Assembly (NCBI GenBank): GCA_038527215.1
Contig: JBCBGC010000018.1
Coordinates: 1-64,000, forward strand
Direction of reading: 5' to 3'
DNA length: 64,000 nt
Origin: JAWPMV01 sp038527215
GTDB taxonomy: Bacteria > Bacteroidota > Bacteroidia > J057
Shown here: positions 50,694-58,526 of the stretch, piece after piece
How positions within the stretch are numbered: position 1 is the stretch's first letter
How the letters are laid out: every line of letters starts with the position of its first letter
Notes under the pieces: generated by a model
The model's database searches: none
What the model saw: only the letters and a program-made list of their open reading frames with translations
What the model was told of the DNA's origin: nothing
Translations under genes and position numbers: made by a program

Positions 50694-51245
50694 ATGAAAC
50701 TACCTTTCTTTTCCTGTCTGATTATTTGGGCCTTTATCAACTATGTAGCTGCTCAGGACCATCAAGCCTGGGTCGCAGAAATCCACCAAATCCGAGATGA
50801 TATTCAGGCCAGGCTCGCTGCTTGCGATACCCTGACGAAGTCGGATGAAACGGGAGGGACCACCGCAGCAGGCTATACAAGAGCCTATTATCTGGAGGGG
50901 GAAATTCAACTGATCGAACAGCTAGGCTTTTATGAAAAGAGCCAAAGTCGACTAGAATTCTATTTCCTACGGGATACCTTGTGTTTCGCCTATGAGCGGC
51001 ATGAATCCTACAATCGACCTGTTTATTGGGATCAAACCAAAGCTCAAGAAGCAGGAGATACCGTGGTCTTTGACCCGGGACAAACAGTGCTTCTGGAGGA
51101 CCGTTATTATTTTCGCAATAGAAAAATCTTCCTTTGGATTGATGCAGATGGCCAGGAAGGGAATTTGACCGATGGGACCAATAGCCTGATCGGTAAAGGC
51201 TTAATCGCTCACTGCTATAAAACTAAACGGGAGTTGGAGGAGTAA
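50694..51245 (+). CDS. Secreted hypothetical protein
   Basis: 183 residues from ATG 50694. A signal peptide ends at VAAQ (about 18). The mature part: EIHQIRDDIQARLAACDTLTKSDETGG, YYLEGEIQLIEQLGFYEKSQSRLEFYFLRDTLCFAYERHESYN and TVLLEDRYYFRNRKIFLWIDADGQ. No family recognised. It is periplasmic by prediction and probably not part of the sigma operon (77-base gap). Confidence 0.7.
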   Translation: MKLPFFSCLIIWAFINYVAAQDHQAWVAEIHQIRDDIQARLAACDTLTKSDETGGTTAAGYTRAYYLEGEIQLIEQLGFYEKSQSRLEFYFLRDTLCFAYERHESYNRPVYWDQTKAQEAGDTVVFDPGQTVLLEDRYYFRNRKIFLWIDADGQEGNLTDGTNSLIGKGLIAHCYKTKRELEE

Positions 51246-51283
51246 GGGGAAGATCCTATTTTGAAAGCAAAACCTACATAACC

Positions 51284-51730
51284 ATGATTCGAATTTACAA
51301 AATCGTTTTTGGGGCTCTTATGGAGCCTATCCGCTGGCTGCGCAAAGACCCTTTCCATTATCTTTCAGCTCCGCCCCATATTCTCCCTGATGCCAAAGTC
51401 CGCAATGCCTTGTCGCTGGGGCACATCCTGCCCACCATGATCGGGGCCGTTGCCATCGGCGTTTTTATCATACCCCTTTTATCCGAATCCTACGCCCAAA
51501 GCCTGGAAAATAACGAGCCTATTATCACCCAAACGGTAGTGGCTGCCTTACTTCCCATGGCCTTGATCAGTGGTTTTTTCGTAGAGGTATTTCTGGAAAG
51601 CAGTAACAAAGCCTACAAAGCAGGTAAAAAGATGAGCCGGGAGGAGGCGTTGAGCTTTCGGAAATCGAAGCAGGGGCAGCAAGAACTCAAGGAAGAAATT
51701 CGCACGGTCAATGGAGAGGATTTGTTTTAG
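51284..51730 (+). CDS. Small membrane protein
   Basis: 148 residues, no cleaved signal. Two hydrophobic segments (about 44-65 and 83-105) enclose a short loop (LSESYAQSLENNEPIITQ). The flanks are basic, and the C-terminus is a charged helix (REEALSFRKSKQGQQELKEEIR). Inner-membrane protein of unknown function. Its stop codon overlaps the first base of the inverted repeat at 51730. Confidence 0.7.
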   Translation: MIRIYKIVFGALMEPIRWLRKDPFHYLSAPPHILPDAKVRNALSLGHILPTMIGAVAIGVFIIPLLSESYAQSLENNEPIITQTVVAALLPMALISGFFVEVFLESSNKAYKAGKKMSREEALSFRKSKQGQQELKEEIRTVNGEDLF

Positions 51731-51830
51731 GGCCGCTACTAGCTTTCTTTTTTATGAATTTTTTTTCAAAGCTCTTTAACCAACCCAAGGGTCATTTTAA
51801 AGCATGGATTGAGCAAAAGCTAGTAGGCCC
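51730..51830. repeat. Inverted repeat with 15-base arms
   Basis: GGGCC-gc-TACTAGCTTT (51730-51746, two extra bases) and AAAGCTAGTAGGCCC (51816-51830) are complementary, with 69 bases between. It starts at the last base of the preceding gene's stop codon. It could be a 3'-end structure or a small mobile element. A 30-codon frame lies partly inside. Confidence 0.65.
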
Positions 51831-51988
51831 CTTTACGAAAGAATAAAAAGCAGTTGCATGAGGAGGAATCCCCCTGGCACTTCACCTTCGCAATTGTTCA
51901 ATTCACCGTTTTTTTGCGGATAAATGTAAGCAGAGAAGTATACCTTCTACTGCTTCCAAACATTCAAATGCATTAAAACATCCTTCTC
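51731..51988. other. Intergenic region after the small membrane protein gene
   Basis: About 258 bases. It holds the 101-base inverted repeat, the doubtful 30-codon frame (51754-51846) and an AT-rich leader before the redoxin-like gene. No clear promoter box. Confidence 0.5.
51754..51846 (+). CDS. Possible 30-residue peptide
   Basis: The frame MNFFSKLFNQPKGHFKAWIE onward, ending GPFTKE, is 30 codons with an ATG start and TAA stop. It overlaps the right arm of the inverted repeat. There is no ribosome site and no known match. Amphipathic and basic, so a short membrane-active peptide is conceivable, but chance is just as likely. Confidence 0.2.
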   Translation: MNFFSKLFNQPKGHFKAWIEQKLVGPFTKE

Positions 51989-52525
51989 ATGATTTTCCTG
52001 CTTCTTTGGCTGGTCGGCTTATCGATTCAGCCTCCTGCACCGCTACCTGCTGATGAGACGCTAAAGACCTCAGACCAGGTTACGGTCTACGTCTTTCTCC
52101 ACGAATCCTGTGTGATCAGCCAGTATTACACCTTACCGTTGCGACGACTGCATAACAAGTATGCAGACGAAAACCTTCGCTTCATTGGTTTATTCCCCAA
52201 TGCCTCTTCCCAACCCCAAAAGATGCAGGCCTTCAAGGCGGCCTACAAACTGCCCTTTGACCTGCAAACCGATCACGATCACGCCCGAAAAGAAGCCTTT
52301 GGCGCGACCGTTACGCCTGAGGTTGTGGTCTTCAATGAGTCGCAGGGCAAAATCCTGTATCAGGGGAGAATAGACGATTCCTACGCTCGCGTAGGCAAGC
52401 GGAGACGGGTCAGTACCACCTCTGAGTTGGCGGATGTGCTGCACGCCCTGGCCAAGAATAAGCCCATCGAAGTGGCGAATACCCAGCCCATCGGTTGTTT
52501 CATCAGCAAAAAGAACCCTAACTAA
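51989..52525 (+). CDS. Redoxin-like protein with C-x2-S active site
   Basis: 178 residues. A hydrophobic start (MIFLLLWLVGLSIQPPAP) is a signal or anchor. Thioredoxin-like fold: VTVYVFLHESCVISQYYTLPLRRL (active site Cys-Val-Ile-Ser instead of C-x2-C), LRFIGLFPNASSQPQKM and TPEVVVFNESQGKILYQGRIDDSYARVGKRR. The C-terminus has another Cys (IGCFI). This family sits beside cytochrome/copper-monooxygenase-like genes in Bacteroidota. The downstream gene begins 12 bases later, so the two are one operon. It may reduce or load a metal centre of its partner. Confidence 0.85.
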   Translation: MIFLLLWLVGLSIQPPAPLPADETLKTSDQVTVYVFLHESCVISQYYTLPLRRLHNKYADENLRFIGLFPNASSQPQKMQAFKAAYKLPFDLQTDHDHARKEAFGATVTPEVVVFNESQGKILYQGRIDDSYARVGKRRRVSTTSELADVLHALAKNKPIEVANTQPIGCFISKKNPN

Positions 52526-52537
52526 CCACCCCTACCT

Positions 52538-54124
52538 ATGGAATTCAAGAAGCGCATCTTCCTATTATGGGTGGGCCTGAGCATGGCCTGGCCCATGCTG
52601 GCCCAACCCAATTTTAGCGAAGACATTGCCCCGATTATTTATAATAATTGTACCTCCTGCCATCGTCCCGGCGAGATTGCCCCTTTTTCGCTCACCAACT
52701 ACAATGAGGTCGTCGCCTGGGCCCCTACCATCAAGTACGTTACCGAAATTAAATACATGCCACCCTGGCAACCCAGCCGTGCTTATAGCAACTTTGTCGG
52801 AGAAACGGGCCTGAGTGATAGCGAGATTCAACTTATCGCTGACTGGGTCAATGCCGGTACGCCTCAGGGTGATCCGGCCCTCGAACCACCCCTGCCAAAC
52901 TTTCCTTCTGGTTCTCAATTGGGAACCCCCGACCTGGTCCTGGAAATGGCTAAAGACTATTTTATCGAAGGCAATAATCAGGATGATTACCGGGTTTTTG
53001 TCCTCTCGACAGGCCTGACGCAGGATAAGGAAATTGCCGCCATCGAATTTCGCCCTGGCAATACCCGCGCCGTGCATCATGCGCTACTAGCCTATGAGGT
53101 CAATGGGGCCGCGGCGGCCAAAGATGCAGAAGATACCACCTATGGGTACGAAGCCTTTGGGGGCTATGGGGTAGCCGTACAGGGGACCTTTACGGGCTAC
53201 ACCCCAGGCATTCAACCGCTGTTTTTTCCAGTGGGCATCGGCACTACGCTACCTGCTGGGGCAGATTTGATCATGCAGGTTCATTATGCTCCGCTGCCTT
53301 CGGATGAGACAGATAAGTCGAAATTGAATATCTTTTTTAAAGAAGCGGCCGATCCTATCAGCCGGGAACTCCAGCGCATGCCGGTAACGCCCTTTGATTT
53401 GGACAATGGATGGTTTTCTTTCCGCATTCCGCCCGATTCCATCAAGACCTTTCACGGCACCAAAAACATCACGGAGGATATCAGTATGCTCTCCGTCTAT
53501 CCGCACATGCATTACCTGGGGAAAGAATGGCTGCTCTATGCGGTAACTCCTACCAACGATACCATCAACATCATTCATATTGAAGATTGGGATTTTAACT
53601 GGCAGGGCGCTTATACCTTTAATCGCATGAAAAAAATTCCGCAGGGCTCGGTGATGCATATTTTTGCTACCTACGACAATACCAGTAACAACCCCTATAA
53701 TCCCAATGTCCCGCCCCAATGGATGAGTTGGGGGGAAGGCACAGCAGATGAAATGTATTTGGTGGGAACCACCTACGTGCCTTATCAGACCGGAGATGAA
53801 TTGATCGATCTGGGGGGAGATTCTACCCTGACCTCGGTGGATGAGTGGGTCAGTGCCGCCGGCGATCGTTTGTTTTTACCTTATCCCAATCCAACCCAAG
53901 GTGAGCTCAGTTTGCGCTTTTATCTGCCGGAGGCCCGCACCCTGGACCTGGATATAATCGATGCAAAAGGCGCGGAGGTACAATCTTTGATTCGCCAGGC
54001 CCCGTATGGCCCTGGGGAACATCGGCTAGAGGTGCAGGTCGGGGACTTGCCGGCTGGCCGTTACCTCTTGCGCATGCGCAATGAAAAGGCCATGTTGGCC
54101 CGGCCCTTGATCATCTCGCATTGA
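52538..54124 (+). CDS. Secreted cytochrome c / DBH-like copper monooxygenase with T9SS domain
   Basis: 528 residues. Signal peptide ends at MLAQ (about 22). Residues 25-115 are a cytochrome c-like domain (IIYNNCTSCHRPGEIAPF with the CTSCH haem motif, MPPWQPS as Met ligand region). Then a copper type II monooxygenase (PHM/DBM)-like core: NTRAVHHALLAYEV (His-His), LIMQVHYAP, SVYPHMHYLG (His-x-His) and DEMYLVGTTYV (Met). The last 80 residues are a T9SS sorting domain (YPNPTQGELSL, LPAGRYLLRM). It should bind one haem and copper at the cell surface and oxidise a substrate that cannot be read from the sequence. The upstream redoxin gene is its partner. Confidence 0.9.
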   Translation: MEFKKRIFLLWVGLSMAWPMLAQPNFSEDIAPIIYNNCTSCHRPGEIAPFSLTNYNEVVAWAPTIKYVTEIKYMPPWQPSRAYSNFVGETGLSDSEIQLIADWVNAGTPQGDPALEPPLPNFPSGSQLGTPDLVLEMAKDYFIEGNNQDDYRVFVLSTGLTQDKEIAAIEFRPGNTRAVHHALLAYEVNGAAAAKDAEDTTYGYEAFGGYGVAVQGTFTGYTPGIQPLFFPVGIGTTLPAGADLIMQVHYAPLPSDETDKSKLNIFFKEAADPISRELQRMPVTPFDLDNGWFSFRIPPDSIKTFHGTKNITEDISMLSVYPHMHYLGKEWLLYAVTPTNDTINIIHIEDWDFNWQGAYTFNRMKKIPQGSVMHIFATYDNTSNNPYNPNVPPQWMSWGEGTADEMYLVGTTYVPYQTGDELIDLGGDSTLTSVDEWVSAAGDRLFLPYPNPTQGELSLRFYLPEARTLDLDIIDAKGAEVQSLIRQAPYGPGEHRLEVQVGDLPAGRYLLRMRNEKAMLARPLIISH

Positions 54125-54690
54125 CGAGCGCTGAACCCGTCGCCCTGGCTTCCAGCCGGTCATTTTCCTTCCCTCCGGATGATCATCCGGTAGCCAGAGC
54201 TTGCAGCTGTGATCTCCGTAACACTGGCTTCCAGCCGGTCATTTTCCTTCCCCCCGGATATCATCCGGTAGCCAGAGCTTGCAGCTGTGATCTCCGTAAC
54301 ACTGGCTTCCATCTGGTCAGTTTCCTTCCACCCCGGAGATCATCCGGTAGCCAGAGCTTGCAGCTGTGATCTCCGTAACACTGGCTTCCAGCCGGTCATT
54401 TTCCTCCCCCCGGATGATATCCGGGGGGGGGGGATTCATTCCGGGTACACCCGGTAGCCGCAGCTTGCAGCTGCAGGCTTGGACCGCGGATGCCATCCCC
54501 TCAGAAGAGGTCAGCAATCGCTGAGCAGGCCTGCGATCCCGCAGGAAAATCCCATCCGCAGCTGCAAGCTGCGGCTACGGTTCCACCACGGAGGTGGATT
54601 CCAATGACAGCGAGCGCAGGGGAGACCATCCCCTGCCACCTGTGATCACAGAAGCTTTCCCGGGATAGAGAAAAAATTGCATTTTTAGGA
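54125..54690. repeat. Palindromic repeat block after the copper-monooxygenase gene
   Basis: About 565 bases without a gene, between the secreted oxidase and the LytS gene. It contains the tandem units at 54146-54460, then AGCTTGCAGCTG-type, GCAGCTGCAAGCTGC, CCGCAGCTGCAAGCTGCGG-like and GCAATCGCTGAGC-type palindromes to about 54600. Shared vocabulary with 4130-4990 and 36705-36865. Confidence 0.85.
54146..54460 (+). repeat. Tandem repeat, four units of 78-79 bases
   Basis: TGGCTTCCAGCCGGTCATTT starts at 54146, 54225 and 54382, and a variant (TGGCTTCCATCTGGTCAGTT) at 54303. Each unit also has a CCGGAT...ATCCGG palindrome and GCCAGAGCTTGCAGCTGTGA. The third unit has lost the CCGG palindrome base in CATCTGG. 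Confidence 0.9.
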
Positions 54691-55722
54691 ATGAACCTAG
54701 TAAGCCGCCGTATCCATACCCTCTTGCCGATTGCGCTGGCGCTGATCTTGCCAGGGCTTAGCCTTTATGCCAATGCCACGGAGATTCAGATAGCTCCCCC
54801 CCGTCTGGTGGTGGGCTGGTTCCTTGCTTCGGCCTTGCTGTATGGCTGGTGGAAATTGATCTGGGAGCTCTGGGAATTTAAATCCTATCCCCGGAAAGCC
54901 CGTCTCATCCTGTTGATCTCGGTTTTTATCATCTTTACCGCTGGCTTTTTTTATCGACTTAATGTGGAAGCCACGGGTCAGTTTAATCGCTACTATTTTT
55001 TTCGCATCGCTTTGGCTACCATCATGTTTTTAGCCATCCAATACGCCATGCGGGCTCAGGAGAACATCGCGCGTCTACGTCTGGAGAAGGAACAAATTCA
55101 AACTGAGCATTACCGAACCCAGCTGAAAGCCATCCGGGCTCAAATTGATCCGCACTTTTTGTTCAATTCTCTCAATACCCTGCGATACCTGGTCCGGCAA
55201 GGGCATGCCCACGCCGAACCCTTTGTCATGAGCTTATCTGATTTTTACCGACAAACCCTCAATCATCAACAAAGTTCATGTTTACCGCTTTCCGAGGAGT
55301 TGGAGGTGTTGTCCTCTTATCTGTTTCTGATGAAAAGCCGCAATGAGGAAGCGGTGCAGGTGGATATACAAGTAGATCCTGACCTCCAAGCCTCTCTCAT
55401 CCCCACCCTGGCCTTGCAAACCGTGGTAGAGAATTGCTTTAAGCACAACAGCATGACCGCCAAAAAACCTTTACGGATTTCCGTCAGGGATGAACAAGGT
55501 TATATTGTGGTGAAAAATAATCGTCAACCCAAATTGAGGAAGCCAGCTTCTTCAGGATTTGGCCTGGAAACCCTTCGCAAAAGGTATGCCCTGATGAATA
55601 TAGCGGATGGGGTGCAGGTTGAGGAAAATGAGGCTTTTTTTAGCACGAAACTAAAATTGATACGGGAACAACTTCTGGTACAGATTCCCCCGACCTCCAT
55701 GGCCCAATTAAGGGAGTTGTAA
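54691..55722 (+). CDS. LytS/YehU-type sensor histidine kinase
   Basis: 343 residues. Four hydrophobic helices in residues 10-120 (LLPIALALILPGLSLYA, VVGWFLASALLYGWW, LILLISVFIIFTAGFFY, FFRIALATIMFLAIQYAM). Then a coiled-coil linker and the His_kinase domain: IRAQIDPHFLFNSLNTLRYLV with His155. The ATP-binding part has LALQTVVENCFKHN and GFGLETLRKRY. The kinase has no large extracellular sensor. It works with the LytTR response regulator 82 bases downstream. The repeat block lies right in front of it. Confidence 0.93.
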   Translation: MNLVSRRIHTLLPIALALILPGLSLYANATEIQIAPPRLVVGWFLASALLYGWWKLIWELWEFKSYPRKARLILLISVFIIFTAGFFYRLNVEATGQFNRYYFFRIALATIMFLAIQYAMRAQENIARLRLEKEQIQTEHYRTQLKAIRAQIDPHFLFNSLNTLRYLVRQGHAHAEPFVMSLSDFYRQTLNHQQSSCLPLSEELEVLSSYLFLMKSRNEEAVQVDIQVDPDLQASLIPTLALQTVVENCFKHNSMTAKKPLRISVRDEQGYIVVKNNRQPKLRKPASSGFGLETLRKRYALMNIADGVQVEENEAFFSTKLKLIREQLLVQIPPTSMAQLREL

Positions 55723-55804
55723 CCCGCGAGCTTCCTATCAAACACTATGATAATCCAGCTTATTTTTTGTTCCTGATGCCACGTTTACCTTTCTCTCACG
55801 CTCC

Positions 55805-56557
55805 ATGAATATCCTGATTGTAGAAGACGAAGCGCCGATCGCTGCTTTCCTCAAAGAAATCATTGAGCAGGAGGGGGATTTTATGGTGACGGGAATTGCC
55901 GAGTCAGTTGAGGAGGCGGTTCGCTACCTGAGCAAGTACCAACATAATCTCGATCTGTTGTTCTTCGACATCCAACTGGCAGATGGACCCAGTTTTGAGA
56001 TTTTTAGGCACATAGATGTGGTGGTGCCCATTGTTTTTTGCACGGCTTACAATGAATTTTCTTTGCAGGCCATCAAAAACAATGGTATCGATTATGTGCT
56101 AAAGCCTTTTAAGGAAAAAGAGATTCGCGAGGCGCTGGAAAAATATCGACGGCTCCGCGCCACCCTATCTCCCCGGCAGAGGCCAGAAAATTCCCTGGCC
56201 GGGCTGCTCCCACCCTCCTACCAAAAAAGTTTCCTTACCCAGGCCAGGGAAAAATCCCTGGTCATCCCGGTTGAAGATATTGCCCTTTTTCAAGTCGCCC
56301 ATGAAACCGTCTATCTCCACACTTTTGCCGGAGAAAAGCTCCCTCTTTTCAAAAGGATGGAATATATCGAGTCCGTTTGTGACCCGGTTCACTTTTTTCG
56401 TATCAACCGTCAGATGCTCGTCAACCGCTCGGCCATACAATCTTTTGAACCCTATTTTCAACGGAAGATTATCCTTCAGTTGAGTATCCCCCTGGAGGAG
56501 GGGCCGATAGTTAGCCGTCTGAAAGTAGCTGCTTTCAAAGCATGGTTGGAACAATAA
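55805..56557 (+). CDS. LytTR family response regulator
   Basis: 250 residues. Receiver domain 1-115: LIVEDEAPI (acidic pair Asp8/Glu9), FFDIQLADG with phospho-acceptor Asp55, FCTAYNEFS (Thr80) and YVLKPF (Lys100). The LytTR DNA-binding domain is in residues 145-250 (VEDIALFQVAHETVYLHTFAGEKLPLF, FFRINRQMLVNRSAIQSFEPYF). It is activated by the upstream kinase and binds direct repeats. Targets unknown. Confidence 0.95.
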   Translation: MNILIVEDEAPIAAFLKEIIEQEGDFMVTGIAESVEEAVRYLSKYQHNLDLLFFDIQLADGPSFEIFRHIDVVVPIVFCTAYNEFSLQAIKNNGIDYVLKPFKEKEIREALEKYRRLRATLSPRQRPENSLAGLLPPSYQKSFLTQAREKSLVIPVEDIALFQVAHETVYLHTFAGEKLPLFKRMEYIESVCDPVHFFRINRQMLVNRSAIQSFEPYFQRKIILQLSIPLEEGPIVSRLKVAAFKAWLEQ

Positions 56558-56620
56558 AGAAGGGGAATAAAGGTGAAAAATCAGTAACATGAACTTCCAT
56601 CTACATATTTGCCATTTTCC

Positions 56621-57526
56621 ATGCCCCAAATCGACTTTATCGGAGACATCCACGGCCATGCAGATCGATTGGAAAGCCTTCTCCAACGACTCGGCTATGT
56701 TCATAAAAACGGTGCCTATCGCCACCCTGAGCGAAGCGTCCTTTTCGTGGGGGATTACATCGACCGCGGCCCGGACAATGTGCGGGTAGTGCGCCTGGTC
56801 CGGGAAATGGCAGATGCCGGAACGGCCATCGCATTAATGGGCAACCACGAATACAACGCCATCCAGTTCAATACCCTGGGGCCTAAGGGGTATGTGCGGC
56901 CCCATTCCATCAAGAATTTTATCCAGCACAGTGAGACCTTACGCCAATACCAGGGCAAGCAAGCCGAATATAATGAGGCGATTGCCTGGTTCCGTACCCT
57001 GCCGCTGTATTACGAAACCGAGGATTTTCGCGCCGTGCATGCCACCTGGGATCAGGAAGCCATTGCCGCACTGACCATCCACACCCAGGCAGGAGCTATC
57101 CCGGCAGACGCCTGGCAAAAAGCTGCCCAAAAAGGAACGCCTTTTTATGATGCCGTGGATGTAAGCTGCAAGGGCATAGAAACCAACCTACCAGGAGGGC
57201 TTTCTTTTCGGGACAAAGACGGCACCGAGCGCCACCGTATTCGCCTCAAATGGTGGCTCAATCCCCAGGGGCGAAGTTTTCAGGAAATGAGTGTAGTAGA
57301 AGGCCTGGACCTGGCCGACCATCCTTATGAAAGCGCTTATGCCCGTTTTTATGGTACGGACGAAAAGCCAGTTTTTTTCGGCCATTATTGGATGAAAGGC
57401 CAGCCGCGTCTTATGTCTGCCAATGTCTGCTGCCTGGATTTTAGCGTCGCCAAGGGGGGCGTGTTGACCGCTTACCGCTTCGACGGGGAACGCACGCTGG
57501 ATGAAGGGAAATTTGTGTATGTTTAG
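56621..57526 (+). CDS. Metallophosphoesterase (PP2A/Ap4A hydrolase type)
   Basis: 301 residues from ATG 56621 (a TTG upstream is in frame). The calcineurin-like motifs are complete: IDFIGDIHGHADRL, VGDYIDRGPDN, LMGNHEYNA, then ETEDFRAVHATWD and VFFGHYWMKG. Such enzymes hydrolyse phosphoproteins or Ap4A with two metal ions. The N-terminal D-x-H-(x)n-GD--DRG-GNHE set supports a phosphatase. It is cytosolic. The alpha/beta hydrolase gene follows after 14 bases. Confidence 0.92.
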   Translation: MPQIDFIGDIHGHADRLESLLQRLGYVHKNGAYRHPERSVLFVGDYIDRGPDNVRVVRLVREMADAGTAIALMGNHEYNAIQFNTLGPKGYVRPHSIKNFIQHSETLRQYQGKQAEYNEAIAWFRTLPLYYETEDFRAVHATWDQEAIAALTIHTQAGAIPADAWQKAAQKGTPFYDAVDVSCKGIETNLPGGLSFRDKDGTERHRIRLKWWLNPQGRSFQEMSVVEGLDLADHPYESAYARFYGTDEKPVFFGHYWMKGQPRLMSANVCCLDFSVAKGGVLTAYRFDGERTLDEGKFVYV

Positions 57527-57540
57527 CAAAGCCCCTTCCC

Positions 57541-58416
57541 ATGTCCACCTCCCACTATACCCTGCCAGACGGGCGAACCCTTGCCTATGAATCCTATGGC
57601 GATCCGCAGGGTTTTCCGGTGATAGGTTTGCATGGTTTACCAGGCTCGCGGGTATGGTCAGTGGAGGAGGATAAAGTAGCCCAAAAACTGGGGATTCTAT
57701 TGCTTACCCCTGACCGACCGGGCTATGGGCAGTCTACGCTCCGGTCCGGGAGCACTTTTTTAGCGGTTGCTGATGATATCGCAGCCTGGACCCAAGGCCT
57801 GGGCCTATCTGAGTTCTCGATTTTTGGAGTTTCTGGTGGAGGGGTTTTTGCGGCTGCTTTTGCCAGTAAGTATCCCCACCACCTTCATAAATTGGGCTTG
57901 GTTTCTACGGTTAACCAGTTTGTCAAAGGCCGTCCTCCTCAGGGAATGGCCTATGCCAACCGCCTTACCTTTAAGCTAGCGCGAAAGGCTCCATGGCTGC
58001 TCCGCATAATACTTGCTCAACAAGCCCGCCTCATCCGGAAAAATCCCCAGGCATTTCTCCAGGCATCCTTGCGCCCTCAGCCCCATCTTTGCCCTTCGGA
58101 TCAGGCGGTAATGGCGCTGGAAGAAAATGCCCAAATCATGTTGGCTCACCTACAGGCCGCTTACCGACAGGGGGTAAAAGCTGCCGTAGCGGAAGCTCGT
58201 TTATGCACCCGCCCCTGGGGTTTTGAGCCTCAGTGTATTGAGGTGCCTACCGAAATGTGGCATGGCGAGGCTGATACGCTCTCGCCTGTAGGGCCGATCA
58301 AAGACCTGGCCGCAGCCATGCCGAAGGCAAAGTCCCATTTTCTCCCTGAAAAAGGTCATTTTCTTACCGATGAGGAGGAGATCTGGGAGCAGATATTGGT
58401 TTCCCTCAAAAAGTAG
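57541..58416 (+). CDS. Alpha/beta hydrolase
   Basis: 291 residues. Start LPDGRTLAYESYGDPQGFPVIGLHGLPGSRVWS supplies the oxyanion HGLPG. The nucleophile elbow is FGVSGGGVFAAAF (Ser in GVSGG). The late acid and base are in WHGEADTLSPV (Asp) and LPEKGHFLT (His). A cap of helices lies between. Substrate unknown; no signal peptide. It starts 14 bases after the metallophosphoesterase and may share its transcript. Confidence 0.92.
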   Translation: MSTSHYTLPDGRTLAYESYGDPQGFPVIGLHGLPGSRVWSVEEDKVAQKLGILLLTPDRPGYGQSTLRSGSTFLAVADDIAAWTQGLGLSEFSIFGVSGGGVFAAAFASKYPHHLHKLGLVSTVNQFVKGRPPQGMAYANRLTFKLARKAPWLLRIILAQQARLIRKNPQAFLQASLRPQPHLCPSDQAVMALEENAQIMLAHLQAAYRQGVKAAVAEARLCTRPWGFEPQCIEVPTEMWHGEADTLSPVGPIKDLAAAMPKAKSHFLPEKGHFLTDEEEIWEQILVSLKK

Positions 58417-58526
58417 AAAGCCTACCCGCATGAGTCTACGCATTGTGAAAGCCGCCAAGAATGGGCATATTAGGCTGGCAGGCTTCCCGTCAGGGAGGCC
58501 CACCTAAAGCCTACAATCCCGCGCTC

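Noticed and set aside
54146..54460. Possible CRISPR array
   Set aside because: Units are tandem with no unique spacers and no cas genes nearby; the repeats are palindromic modules.
54121..54517. Open frames in the repeat block after the copper-monooxygenase gene
   Set aside because: Same repeat translation on both strands; periodic peptides, no support.
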